A stretch of 48,682 nt of DNA from Bacillota bacterium (lineage in GTDB: Bacteria > Bacillota > Clostridia > Oscillospirales > Oscillospiraceae): contig JAQXPK010000090.1 of NCBI GenBank assembly GCA_029100605.1, positions 1-48,682 of the forward strand, written 5' to 3'. The notes beneath the pieces were generated by a model, which worked only from the letters and a program-made list of their open reading frames with translations, searched no databases and was not told where the DNA came from. This document shows positions 25,341 through 33,127 of the stretch, in pieces (within the stretch, counting starts at the first letter, position 1; every line of letters begins with the position of its first letter). A program made the translations under genes and the position numbers.

Positions 25341-25363
25341 AAAACCCGCCGGAATCCGGCGGG
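25341..25363 (-). terminator. Terminator after the hydrolase operon
   Basis: CCCGCCGG (25345-25352), AAT, CCGGCGGG (25356-25363). On the minus strand it is followed by TTTTGTGTT. Confidence 0.85.
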
Positions 25364-25445
25364 CGCAGGGAAGCATCAACAGAGCATTCTCCGTTGGAAA
25401 GGTGGCAGCCCAAGGGGCTGACGGATGCCCCTGATCAGTCAAAAA

Positions 25446-26405
25446 TCAAAGATTTTTGCCAGCTTCTCCGGAGGGGAAGCCTTTTGGCGTCAGCGCCTTC
25501 TCCACAAACTCCGTGACGATTTTCCGATACCTCGGCGTATCCACCAGATAGCTGAAGCCGTGGTCGGCGTTGGGGAAGGTGCAGCGGGTGACGAGGGCGG
25601 GGTTCTCTGACACAATGTCGCTCATTTCGCATGGAACAAAGCTGTCATTTTCCCCATGGATAATGAGAATCGGCACCCTGGTGCGTCTAACTGCCCGGGC
25701 GGCGTCGGTTTCGTCAATGTCAAAGCCGCCGTAGACCTTGGCGCCCACCTTGACAAAGGGCCAGGCCAGCCAGTCAGGCAAATGCATATCTCTTGCCACC
25801 TTGCGGATGATGGCCTTGGGGGAGGAATAGGGGCAGTCGGCGATGATGCCTTTGACGTTTTTCGGCAGGTTCAGCTCCGACGCCATCAGCACCGTAGCCG
25901 CGCCCATGGAGACGCCATAGAGCAGAATATCCGCGTTTTCCCAGCGCTTTGCCGCGTAATTCGCCCAGCTGACCACGTCCCACCGCTCCTGGATGCCAAA
26001 GGCAATGGTACGGCCTTCGCTTTTTCCGTGAGCACGCTGGTCTACCAAAAGTAGATTGTGTCCCATGGAAAAGCTCAGCTCGCTGCCCCCGGCAAAATCC
26101 GTCAGGGCGCTGCTGCGGTAGCCATGAAAGCCGATGTCCAGGGGCGCGCCCTCCCTGACCTGGTAGTACCGCCCGTACAGCTTCAGGCCGTCGTAGGATT
26201 CAATAGTCACGTCCTCGCAGACCCGGGCGGAGAGTTGGCAATAGACCCGGTTGATCTCTTTGCGGTAGGGGTCATACTTGTGGCTTGAAAAGGCGGAAAT
26301 CTTGTCCCGGCCTTTTTTCGGGGAGAAGAACGCTACCCGGTAGACATAATATCCGCCGCTCAGCAGCAGTAGAATCAGGAAGCAAAGGATCAGAATGAGT
26401 ACCAT
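25446..26405 (-). CDS. Membrane-anchored alpha/beta hydrolase
   Basis: 319 residues. The start at 26405 lies 1 nt after the stop of the HAD gene, so the two are coupled. Residues 1-22 (MVLILILCFLILLLLSGGYY) form a membrane anchor. The hydrolase fold shows IGFHGYRSS (oxyanion strand), LLVDQRAHGKSEG, the nucleophile elbow YGVSMGAAT (Ser in GxSxG), the acid in IIHGENDSFVP and the His in NADHGFSYL. The triad is complete, and the protein resembles Bacillus YkfA/YqkD-like hydrolases. Substrate is unknown. The enzyme may face either side of the membrane. Confidence 0.9.
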   Translation of the reverse strand: MVLILILCFLILLLLSGGYYVYRVAFFSPKKGRDKISAFSSHKYDPYRKEINRVYCQLSARVCEDVTIESYDGLKLYGRYYQVREGAPLDIGFHGYRSSALTDFAGGSELSFSMGHNLLLVDQRAHGKSEGRTIAFGIQERWDVVSWANYAAKRWENADILLYGVSMGAATVLMASELNLPKNVKGIIADCPYSSPKAIIRKVARDMHLPDWLAWPFVKVGAKVYGGFDIDETDAARAVRRTRVPILIIHGENDSFVPCEMSDIVSENPALVTRCTFPNADHGFSYLVDTPRYRKIVTEFVEKALTPKGFPSGEAGKNL

Positions 26406-26406
26406 A

Positions 26407-27111
26407 TCAAAGACTCCGAATGTAGGACAGAAGTTCTGGGAAGCTGCCATGGGGATACTGAGAAATGTCGCCACCGTCCCGGTTGATGAGGCAGTCTGTG
26501 AGCAGAAACACCCGCATTCCCAGAGTTTTGGCAATCATGTCCTCACCCACATCATTGCCCACCATGAGACATTCCCCGGCGTTCAGATGGAGTTTACCCA
26601 GAATTTCCCGGTAATAGTCAGGGTTGGGCTTACAGAAGGAGGAATTGTCATAGGTGGTGATGAAAGCGAAATCCTCCGGTTCCAGTCCTGCCCACCGGAT
26701 GCGGCTTTGAGTGGCCACCGGCGGAAAAAGGGGATTGGTGGCAAGCGCGGTTGTATAGCCCATATCATGGAGCGTCCGGACGGTTTCGGCCGCGGCAGGA
26801 TTGAAGCCGCAGCTGTGTTGGGCTTCCTGGAATTCCGTCTCGTAGAATTCCTCAAGCAGGGGCAGATCCGACATGGCCTTCTCACCGAAGATGCCAGTGA
26901 ACACCTGCCAGAAAACGGCTTCGTTGGACTGCCGTCCGTCGTTTTTCACCATGGCGCCGGTGCCTTTCCACACCGCTTTCACCAGCAGCTGGGGATCGTA
27001 GCCGTGGGGCACCATCTTTTGGGCAAGACGACCCAGGTAGTCCTTGACGAACACCTCCTGATCCATGGGCAGCAGAGTGCCGTCCAGGTCGAATAAAATT
27101 GTGGTTAGCAT
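26407..27111 (-). CDS. HAD-superfamily hydrolase
   Basis: 234 residues from ATG 27111, preferred over ATG 27123 because AGGTG lies 4 nt before it. Motif I FDLDGTLLPMD holds the nucleophile Asp and the acid Asp; motif II is in TTALATNPLF (Thr/Asn); motif III Lys in NSSFCKPNPDYY; motif IV Asp in MVGNDVGEDM. A helical cap lies between motifs I and II. It probably dephosphorylates a small phosphorylated metabolite; the substrate is not predictable. It forms an operon with the hydrolase downstream. Confidence 0.92.
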   Translation of the reverse strand: MLTTILFDLDGTLLPMDQEVFVKDYLGRLAQKMVPHGYDPQLLVKAVWKGTGAMVKNDGRQSNEAVFWQVFTGIFGEKAMSDLPLLEEFYETEFQEAQHSCGFNPAAAETVRTLHDMGYTTALATNPLFPPVATQSRIRWAGLEPEDFAFITTYDNSSFCKPNPDYYREILGKLHLNAGECLMVGNDVGEDMIAKTLGMRVFLLTDCLINRDGGDISQYPHGSFPELLSYIRSL

Positions 27112-27127
27112 ATTGCACCTCAATCGA

Positions 27128-27161
27128 AACCCGCCGTCCTTTGGATACGGAACGGCGGGTT
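27128..27161 (-). terminator. Stem-loop between the nudix and HAD genes
   Basis: AACCCGCCGT (27128-27137) pairs with AACGGCGGGTT (27151-27161). The minus-strand tail TTTCGATTG is only weakly T-rich. Confidence 0.65.
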
Positions 27162-27168
27162 GTGTGGT

Positions 27169-27627
27169 TCACCGTTTTTTCTGTTCTACCCACCGGGTCA
27201 GGGGAATGCGGTTGGGCGGGGAGATGGGTTGCGGCAGGCTGTCCGTCGGGAAGAAGCCCAGCTGCTCCACTTCGCTGTCCTGCTTTCGGAGCGTCCCATC
27301 GTATTGCCGGCATAAAAAGACAATATCCACATTGGATACCTCGTCGCCGTTAGGATACACATAGTGCATTCCCTCTCCGGAGAATACCCCGAAGAGCGTC
27401 AATTCCCGGGCGATCAGGCCGGTTTCCTCGTACAGCTCCCGCTTTGCCGCGTCCTCCACGGCCTCGTCCAGCTCCACGCTGCCGCCGGCATAGCCCCAGC
27501 AGTGGTTGTCCGCCCGCTTTTCCAGCAGAATTTCTCCTCGGCTGTTTTCCACAATGACGCTGGCTCCCACCTGCAGCAGGGGTCGGTGCCCCACGAGCTT
27601 CCGCAGCTCCAGAATATAACCCGACAT
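27169..27627 (-). CDS. Nudix hydrolase
   Basis: 152 residues. The start at 27627 follows GAGGTAAC and lies 4 nt after the metA stop, so it is co-transcribed with metA. The nudix box is exact: GSVELDEAVEDAAKRELYEE followed by TGL satisfies Gx5Ex7REUxEExGU at about residues 54-76. Metal ligands are the glutamates of RELYEE. It hydrolyses a nucleoside diphosphate linked to another moiety; WGYAGGS and the following EVSNVDIVFLCRQYDG suggest an MutT/ADP-sugar type but do not fix the substrate. Confidence 0.93.
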   Translation of the reverse strand: MSGYILELRKLVGHRPLLQVGASVIVENSRGEILLEKRADNHCWGYAGGSVELDEAVEDAAKRELYEETGLIARELTLFGVFSGEGMHYVYPNGDEVSNVDIVFLCRQYDGTLRKQDSEVEQLGFFPTDSLPQPISPPNRIPLTRWVEQKKR

Positions 27628-27631
27628 ACCG

Positions 27632-28567
27632 TTACCTCGGGGTGGATTCCCGACCAACCGCCATAATGTCATAGGGCGTGGTCTGATAGACGAAGTAGTT
27701 CAGCCAGTTGCTGAACAGCAGATGGGCGTGTCCCCGCCACCGGACGATGGGCTTCCGGGTATCGTCGTCGTTGGGATAGTAGTTGGCGGGGACGTGAATC
27801 GGCAGTCCAAGAGCCTTGTCCCGGAGGTACTCTTTTTCCAGGGTATCCGCGTCGTATTCCGCGTGACCGGTGACGAAGATCTGGCGGCCTTCCTTGTTCA
27901 TGACGGCGTAAACTCCGGCGTCAGGGGAGGAGGCCAGGATTTTCAGGCCCGGCACCGCCTCAATGTCAGCGCGCGCCACCGTGGTGTGGCGGGAATGGGG
28001 AATCCAGAATTCATCGTCAAAGCCCCGGAGAAGAATGGCTCGTTTGTAGTCCGCATGGTGGGGATAGACACCGAAGAGCTTCTCGGGAAGCGGCCTCTTC
28101 TGAATACCATAGTGATAATATAGCCCCGCCTGAGCGCCCCAGCAGATGTGGAAGGTGGAGTGAACGTGGGTTTTGCTCCACTCCATGATCTGGCACAGCT
28201 CGTCCCAGTAGTCCACCTCTTCAAAGGGCATCTGCTCCACCGGCGCGCCGGTGATTACCATGCCGTCGAATTTCCGATCCTTTAACTCGTCAAAGGTCTT
28301 GTAGAAATTCAGCAGATGCTCCTCCGGGGTATTCTTGGAGCGGTGGGAGGAAACCATCATCAGCTCCAGGCGCACCTGCAGCGGAGTGTTGCCCAACAGA
28401 CGGCTGAGCTGGGTTTCCGTGACGATTTTTGTGGGCATGAGATTCAGCAGAACGATTTCCAGAGGGCGGATATGCTGGGTCTCCGCCCGGGTCTGGTTCA
28501 TGACAAAGATGTTTTCCTGCTGCAGAATGCCCGATGCCGGCAGGTCGTTGGGTATCTGAATGGGCAT
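27632..28567 (-). CDS. metA: Homoserine O-acetyltransferase (MetA family)
   Basis: 311 residues, complete. It activates homoserine for methionine synthesis in the cytoplasm. Cys142 ([10 protein letters not shown]) is the acyl nucleophile; His235 and Glu237 (VTGHAEYD) complete the active site. Residue 111 is Glu in [16 protein letters not shown]. In MetA proteins Glu here is known to favour acetyl-CoA, and Gly succinyl-CoA, so this is predicted to be an acetyltransferase. That fits its partner MetY, which uses O-acetylhomoserine. GGAGGGA precedes the start. It lies 163 bp downstream of metY on the same strand. Confidence 0.95.
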   Translation of the reverse strand: MPIQIPNDLPASGILQQENIFVMNQTRAETQHIRPLEIVLLNLMPTKIVTETQLSRLLGNTPLQVRLELMMVSSHRSKNTPEEHLLNFYKTFDELKDRKFDGMVITGAPVEQMPFEEVDYWDELCQIMEWSKTHVHSTFHICWGAQAGLYYHYGIQKRPLPEKLFGVYPHHADYKRAILLRGFDDEFWIPHSRHTTVARADIEAVPGLKILASSPDAGVYAVMNKEGRQIFVTGHAEYDADTLEKEYLRDKALGLPIHVPANYYPNDDDTRKPIVRWRGHAHLLFSNWLNYFVYQTTPYDIMAVGRESTPR

Positions 28568-28730
28568 ATGCGTCCCTCCTGACGGTGATAGTAGCGTGGA
28601 AACGGAAAATGCAGAATGATGGTATTTCCTTCGGAAGCATTGTCCGATCTTCCGAGAAGCGGACGCCTTTCTTCAGTATCTTGCATTCAGCATTCCGCAT
28701 TTCACAAGAGCGCAGTGTTTCGCAGCACCC
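28568..28730 (-). other. metY-metA intergenic region with short repeats
   Basis: It contains GAAATGCGGAATGCTGAATG and, further on, an inverted echo (CATTCTGCATTTTCCG). I looked for a SAM riboswitch and saw none. The repeated AATGC units look like a small dispersed repeat; the region holds no gene. Confidence 0.4.
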
Positions 28731-30017
28731 TTACACCTCGTCCAGCGCTTGGGCAATGTCCGCGATGAGATCCTGGGCGTTTTCCAGGCCGCAGCTCAGG
28801 CGGATGAGATCCGCGCCCACGCCGGCGGCATCCAGCTCCGCGTCGGTCATCTGCCGATGGGTGGAGGAGGCGGGGTGCAGGCAGCAGGTGTGGGAATCGG
28901 CGACATGGGTCTCGATAGAGCCCAGCTTCAGGTGCTTCATGAAGGTCTCTGCCGCTTTCCGTCCGCCGTAAAGGCCGAAGGAAATGACGCCGCAGGTGCC
29001 GTTCGGCATGTATTTTTGGGCCAAATCATAGTATTTGTCACCCTTCAGCCCCGCGAACTTGACCCACTTGACCTTCTCGTGACTCTGCAGGAACTCGGCA
29101 ACGGCCTGGGCGTTGGCGCAGTGCTGCTTCATCCGGAAGGGCAGGCTTTCCAAGCCCAGATTCAGCAGATACGCGCTCTGGGGGGACTGGATGCAGCCAA
29201 AGTCCCGCATAAGCTGGGCGGTACACTTGGTGATAAACGCCCCAGCAAGACCGAACCGCTCGGTATAAGTCACGCCGTGGTAGCTGTCGTCGGGGGTGCA
29301 CAGGCCGGGGAATTTGTCCGGATACGCCGTCCAGTCAAAGCTGCCGCTGTCCACGATGGCGCCGCCCACAGCGGAAGCGTGACCGTCCATGTACTTGGTT
29401 GTGGAGTGGGTGACGATGTCCGCGCCCCACTGGAAGGGACGGCAGTTGATGGGGGTGGCGAAGGTATTGTCCACGATCAGGGGCACGCCGTGGGCATGGG
29501 CGGCTCTGGCGAACTTCTCAATGTCCAGAACCGTCAGGGCGGGATTGGCGATGGTCTCACCGAACACGGCCTTGGTATTGGGGCGGAAAGCGGCGTTCAG
29601 CTCCTCTTCCGTGCAGTCGGGGTCGATGAACGTGGTTTCCAAGCCCATTTTCTTCATGGTCACGGAGAAGAGGTTAAAGCTGCCGCCGTAGATGGCGGAG
29701 CTGGCAATGATATGGTCGCCGCAGCTTGCGATGTTGAATACCGCCAGAAAATTCGCGGCCTGACCGGAGCCGGTGAGCATGGCGGCAGTTCCTCCCTCCA
29801 GAGCGCAGATCTTGGCGGCGACGGCGTCACAGGTGGGGTTAGCCAGACGGGAATAGAAGTAGCCGTCGGCCTCCAGATCAAAGAGCTTGCCCATGTCCTC
29901 GGAGGTATCGTACTTGAAGGTGGTGCTCTGAACAATGGGAATCTGCCGGGGCTCGCCGTTTTTGGGGGAGTAACCGGCCTGAATGCACAGGGTTTCAGGA
30001 TGCAGTTTGGTTTCCAT
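28731..30017 (-). CDS. metY: O-acetylhomoserine sulfhydrylase (aminocarboxypropyltransferase)
   Basis: 428 residues, the usual length. A PLP-dependent Cys/Met-metabolism enzyme making homocysteine from O-acetylhomoserine and sulfide. The N-terminus ETLCIQAGYSPKNGEPRQIP is typical. The cofactor lysine is in HSTTKYMDGHASAVGG; the phosphate-binding part is LTGSGQAANFLAV; VDNTFATPINCRPF gives the PLP-ring Asp. The C-terminus RLSCGLENAQDLIADIAQAL is standard. GAGGTGAATTCC precedes ATG 30017, and a strong promoter lies at 30050-30078. With metA downstream it forms a direct-sulfhydrylation route to homocysteine. Confidence 0.97.
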   Translation of the reverse strand: METKLHPETLCIQAGYSPKNGEPRQIPIVQSTTFKYDTSEDMGKLFDLEADGYFYSRLANPTCDAVAAKICALEGGTAAMLTGSGQAANFLAVFNIASCGDHIIASSAIYGGSFNLFSVTMKKMGLETTFIDPDCTEEELNAAFRPNTKAVFGETIANPALTVLDIEKFARAAHAHGVPLIVDNTFATPINCRPFQWGADIVTHSTTKYMDGHASAVGGAIVDSGSFDWTAYPDKFPGLCTPDDSYHGVTYTERFGLAGAFITKCTAQLMRDFGCIQSPQSAYLLNLGLESLPFRMKQHCANAQAVAEFLQSHEKVKWVKFAGLKGDKYYDLAQKYMPNGTCGVISFGLYGGRKAAETFMKHLKLGSIETHVADSHTCCLHPASSTHRQMTDAELDAAGVGADLIRLSCGLENAQDLIADIAQALDEV

Positions 30018-30049
30018 GGGAATTCACCTCATCGTTTGAATGATTCCTT

Positions 30050-30078
30050 ATTGTAAACGTTTGGCAGACATTTGTCAA
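30050..30078 (-). promoter_or_regulatory. Sigma-A promoter of metY
   Basis: On the minus strand TTGACA (30073-30078), 17 bp, TACAAT (30050-30055). Confidence 0.85.
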
Positions 30079-30087
30079 CGCCTGACG

Positions 30088-30116
30088 AAAAACGGTTGCC
30101 CGGAATGGGGCAACCG
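30088..30116 (-). terminator. Terminator-like hairpin upstream of the metY promoter
   Basis: CGGTTGCCC (30093-30101) pairs with GGGCAACCG (30108-30116); the minus strand continues with TTTTT. It would stop minus-strand transcription coming from the peptidase/tRNA side before metY. Confidence 0.7.
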
Positions 30117-30176
30117 CCGCAGCTTCTCCCCGGATTTATGCAGGGGGAACCTGACAAAAGAATGGGGGAAAGCTGT

Positions 30177-30734
30177 ATGAACAACCGGCAGAAACAGTGT
30201 TTGTTGGCATATTTGGGGTACTACCATGGGAATCCGGACGGAATCTGGGGCGAATTGTCCGTATCTGCGACCAGGGCGTTCCAGCGGGACTACGGACTGA
30301 CAGCTGACGGTATTTTCGGTACCGCCACGGAAAACCGGATCCGAGAGGTGATCGCGTCCGGCTCAGAAACGGTGTCCGCCGGAGGTGATTTCTGGGCCCG
30401 CATCCGGTATTGGCGGCGGGAAGAATTTCGCTGTCCCTGCGGGAAGTGCGGCGGATTTCCGGTGGAACCGGAGCAGACACTGGTGGAGCTGGCGGACGAT
30501 GTCCGCACCCACTTTGGTCGTCCCGGCCACGGTTCCAGCGGTGTCCGCTGTCCCCGCCACAACGCCGAAGTGGGCGGCGTGGCAAACAGCCGCCATCTAT
30601 CAGGCAAGGCTCTGGATTTCTGTATTGAGGGTGTCTCCGGCGAGCAGCTGCTGGCCTATGTGAAACAGGACAAAAGGACAAACTACGCCTATGTGATTTC
30701 CGGTGGGCCGTACGTGCACATGGACGTCCGGTAG
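30177..30734 (+). CDS. Peptidoglycan-binding D,D-peptidase-like protein (M15 type)
   Basis: 185 residues; start at 30177 follows GGGGGAAAG. Residues 5-60 are a peptidoglycan-binding domain (LLAYLGYYHGNPDGIWGELS and FQRDYGLTADGIFGTAT). The C-terminal part resembles M15 D-Ala-D-Ala carboxypeptidases: the zinc ligands are expected in SRHLSGKALDF (His and Asp) and the final YVHMDV (His). CPCGKCGG near residue 85 adds a small Cys cluster. No signal peptide is present in this frame, which is odd for a wall enzyme; phage endolysins share this layout, so it may act as a lysin or be exported another way. Confidence 0.82.
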   Translation: MNNRQKQCLLAYLGYYHGNPDGIWGELSVSATRAFQRDYGLTADGIFGTATENRIREVIASGSETVSAGGDFWARIRYWRREEFRCPCGKCGGFPVEPEQTLVELADDVRTHFGRPGHGSSGVRCPRHNAEVGGVANSRHLSGKALDFCIEGVSGEQLLAYVKQDKRTNYAYVISGGPYVHMDVR

Positions 30735-30803
30735 GCATTTCATCCAATGCGGGAAAAAGGCGCCGGACCGGGTACGAAAAGTACCGGAATCGGCGCCCAA
30801 ATA

Positions 30804-30892
30804 TGGCGGAGAGAGTGGGATTCGAACCCACGGTGGGTTGCCCCATCACCAGTTTTCAAGACTGGCTCCTTAAACCCCTCGGACATCTCTCC
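30804..30892 (-). tRNA. tRNA-Ser (anticodon TGA)
   Basis: Minus strand GGAGAGATGTCCGAG at the 5' end pairs with the 3' TCTCTCC; anticodon loop CTTGAAA flanked by CCAGT/ACTGG; long variable arm; T-arm GGTTCGAATCC; CCA encoded. 89 nt, a class II tRNA. Confidence 0.96.
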
Positions 30893-30903
30893 AAACAGCG
30901 TAG

Positions 30904-30932
30904 AGTATACCATTTCAGTGGGAAAAAGTCAA
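30904..30932 (-). promoter_or_regulatory. Promoter of tRNA-Ser(TGA)
   Basis: Minus strand TTGACT (30927-30932), 17 bp, TATACT (30904-30909), ending 11 bp before the tRNA. Confidence 0.8.
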
Positions 30933-30961
30933 GGCTTTTGCCGCCGGGACGAGAATTGTGC

Positions 30962-30990
30962 TTGACAAACGAAACAGCGTATGCTAGAAT
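30962..30990 (+). promoter_or_regulatory. Promoter of tRNA-Ser(GCT)
   Basis: TTGACA (30962-30967), 17 bp, TAGAAT (30985-30990). It diverges from the other tRNA-Ser promoter. Confidence 0.85.
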
Positions 30991-31026
30991 ACTTTGGCAA
31001 TCAAGTGAACATCTTTTCTTTGATTC

Positions 31027-31118
31027 GGAGTGATACCCAAGAGGCCGAAGGGGCTCCCCTGCTAAGGGAGTAGGCGTCTAAACAGCGCGCGAGGGTTCAA
31101 ATCCCTCTCACTCCGCCA
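31027..31118 (+). tRNA. tRNA-Ser (anticodon GCT)
   Basis: GGAGTGA at the 5' end pairs with TCACTCC; anticodon loop CTGCTAA between CTCCC and GGGAG; long variable arm; GGTTCAAATCC T-arm; CCA encoded. 92 nt. Confidence 0.96.
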
Positions 31119-31126
31119 GGTTGAAA

Positions 31127-31156
31127 CCGTCTGGAATTGTGTCCAGACGGTTTTTT
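31127..31156 (+). terminator. Terminator after tRNA-Ser(GCT)
   Basis: CCGTCTGGA (31127-31135), ATTGTG, TCCAGACGG (31142-31150), then TTTTTT. Confidence 0.93.
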
Positions 31157-31242
31157 CTGTTGGCAAAATGCGGTTTGCGCGCAGACCCCCGGCAGGGAAT
31201 GGAATCACCCCCACTTCCACGGCATATTGTGTGACAGTGGAG

Positions 31243-31431
31243 GTGATCAGACTGGAGAATCAGGCTGTATTTCTGGAAACGTCCGGAGAAATATCGGTTA
31301 CGAAGCAGAGCGCGCCTGAGTTTTGGATGCTGTACCAGCAGTCCGTTCTGCTGGCGCTAAAGCAACAGGGGGCTCTGGATGAGCAGCAGTATGCGCTCTG
31401 TATGGACACTTTGCGCGCTCAAAGGGAATAA
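31243..31431 (+). CDS. Small SHOCT-like protein next to the recombinase
   Basis: 62 residues if started at GTG 31243; the frame is open to 31168 but upstream codons look random. GTGGAGG lies directly at the start, so the true start may be a few codons further on. The end LALKQQGALDEQQYALCMDT resembles the short SHOCT motif, a helical oligomerisation unit. It ends 67 nt before the serine recombinase on the same strand. Small proteins next to serine integrases sometimes set recombination direction; that role here is only a guess. Confidence 0.6.
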   Translation: MIRLENQAVFLETSGEISVTKQSAPEFWMLYQQSVLLALKQQGALDEQQYALCMDTLRAQRE

Positions 31432-31498
31432 TCGATTCGTCAGAAGCGGCATTGCCTCCGGCAGCGCCGCTTTTGCTTAGCCGAATGGGGGAAAGAAA

Positions 31499-33127
31499 AT
31501 GAAAGTTGCCGCCTATTGCCGCGTTTCCACGGATCAGGAGGATCAGGCCAATTCCTTCGAGAGCCAGCGGCGGTATTTCCGTGAATACATTGAGCGTCAG
31601 CCGGATTGGGAGCTTGTGGAAATCTACGCGGACGAAGGAATCACCGGTACCAGCACGGAAAAACGAACCGCGTTCAACCGGATGCTCCGGGACGCCCGGC
31701 TTCACCGGTTTGATCTGATTGTGACCAAGGAAATCTCCCGGTTTGCCCGGAACACGCTGGACAGCATCCGCTATACCCGGGAACTCAAAAAAATGGGAAT
31801 CGGCGTTTTGTTTCTGAACGACGGGATGAACACCCTGCAAGAGAGTTCGGAGTTCATTCTTACAATTAAGGCCTCCCAGGCTCAGGAGGAAAGCCGCGCC
31901 ACCAGTTCCCGGGTCAAGTGGGGGCAGACCCGCCGGATGGAGCAGGGGGTGGTGTTTGGGCGGTCGCTGCTGGGTTACGATGTTAAGGACGGCAAACTGA
32001 CTGTCAATCCGGCAGGGGCGGAAATCGTCCGACTGATTTATCACAAGTATGTCCAGGAGCGAAAAGGCACCACCACCATCGCCCGGGAACTTCGGGAGGC
32101 AGGGTTCAAGACGCTCCGTGGTGGGACGGACTGGCGGGCAACGGTGATATTGAAGATTCTGTGCAATGAGAAATACTGCGGCGATCTGAAGCAAAAGAAA
32201 ACCTATACTCCCGATTACCTGACCCATCAGAAGAAATACAACCACGGGGAAGAACCCTTTGTGTACCTGCGGGATCACCACGAGCCGATCATCGACCGGG
32301 CGCTGTGGGAAGAGGCTCAGCGGGAAATCCGCCGAAGGGATCGGGATGGAAAACTGGCCTCCGGTCATGGAAACCGCTACCCCCTGTCCGGGAAAATCAA
32401 ATGCGCCGCCTGCGGTAAGAGCTTCGTTTCCCGTAGGCGTAAACGCAGAGATGGGACGGTCTACAGAACCTGGCGCTGCGGTACGGCAGTCGCCCAGGGA
32501 AAGCGCCGCGTAAACGCTGCCGGAATTGAATCGGGCTGCGAAGTGGGCTATCAGCTGCGGGACGAGGCGGGTATGGCAATGCTCCGGCAGGCAGTCGGTA
32601 TGCTGAGGATGGACAATGTGGCAATCGTCTCCAATCTCACCGGCTTGGTTTTGAGCGCCCTGCAAGCCTCTGAGGACAACCGGCAAAACTGTCTGGACAC
32701 ATGGGACAAGAAGCTGACAGCCCTCCGGGAAAAGAAGAAACGGGTACTGGACGCCTACTTTGAGAAAGAGATTACTTCCCAGGATATGCATCTGATGAAT
32801 GAGGAATACGACCGGGAAATCGACCGTTTGTCAGAACAAATCAAGCTGGCAGAAGGGGAGAGCCAACCGTCACCGTGGTCAGAAGGTGAAATCCGGGCCA
32901 AAATCTGCGGTATTGTATCCGGCAGGGAAGCCCCGGACGCATTCTACGGCAATCTGCTGGATCACATCACCGCTTACCCGGACAGGAAACTGGAACTTTG
33001 CCTGAAACAGCTGCCCCAAAGCTGGCTGTTCCGGCTGGAACGTCAGGGCGAAATCATGCTCCGGAACGACCCTTCTGTACCGATGTCGGTCAGCAACCCC
33101 TTCAGCTCGTCGAAGGGCATAGAGTAG
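31499..33127 (+). CDS. Large serine recombinase at the cotJC junction
   Basis: 542 residues behind GGGGGAAAG. The resolvase domain has the nucleophile Ser in YCRVSTDQEDQANSFESQ, the arginine block TKEISRFARNT and SQAQEESRATSSRVKWG. The recombinase domain shows GRSLLGYDVKDGKL. A zinc ribbon starts at KIKCAACGKSFVSRR (about residue 300), with its second Cys pair at RCG and GC. A coiled-coil at about 400-450 completes the large-integrase layout. Its last 16 codons (after about 33078) are read from the antisense of cotJC, ending SSSKGIE. The C-terminus is thus supplied by the host gene and would change on excision. Confidence 0.95.
   Translation: MKVAAYCRVSTDQEDQANSFESQRRYFREYIERQPDWELVEIYADEGITGTSTEKRTAFNRMLRDARLHRFDLIVTKEISRFARNTLDSIRYTRELKKMGIGVLFLNDGMNTLQESSEFILTIKASQAQEESRATSSRVKWGQTRRMEQGVVFGRSLLGYDVKDGKLTVNPAGAEIVRLIYHKYVQERKGTTTIARELREAGFKTLRGGTDWRATVILKILCNEKYCGDLKQKKTYTPDYLTHQKKYNHGEEPFVYLRDHHEPIIDRALWEEAQREIRRRDRDGKLASGHGNRYPLSGKIKCAACGKSFVSRRRKRRDGTVYRTWRCGTAVAQGKRRVNAAGIESGCEVGYQLRDEAGMAMLRQAVGMLRMDNVAIVSNLTGLVLSALQASEDNRQNCLDTWDKKLTALREKKKRVLDAYFEKEITSQDMHLMNEEYDREIDRLSEQIKLAEGESQPSPWSEGEIRAKICGIVSGREAPDAFYGNLLDHITAYPDRKLELCLKQLPQSWLFRLERQGEIMLRNDPSVPMSVSNPFSSSKGIE

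Larger units (their letters stand above)
21396..33078. mobile_element. 11.7-kb segment splitting cotJC, bounded by a serine recombinase (candidate intervening element)
   Basis: The two cotJC parts are in the same orientation and order on either side of this segment. A serine recombinase gene sits at its right end and runs into cotJC. The junctions share CTTCnGTnCC (21389-21398 and 33072-33081), with GT as a possible 2-bp core; recombination there would restore DIGTEELGH in frame. Against a simple element: the cargo includes amino-acid biosynthesis genes and two tRNA-Ser genes, which look chromosomal. So the segment may also result from an inversion or other rearrangement involving a smaller element near 31160-33078. 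Confidence 0.55.

Noticed and set aside
25260-25445. T-box or other riboswitch upstream of asnA
   Set aside because: I searched for the T-box GGTGGnACCGCG-type sequence and antiterminator; only the terminator of the preceding operon is present.
28568-28730. SAM riboswitch before metA
   Set aside because: No S-box core sequence or terminator pair; only short AATGC repeats were seen.
28749-30056. 435-residue plus-strand frame opposite metY
   Set aside because: Gly/Val/His-rich shadow with no motif; metY is a clear full-length enzyme.
31298-32791. 497-residue minus-strand frame opposite the second recombinase
   Set aside because: No recognisable motif and no start signals; the plus-strand recombinase is certain.
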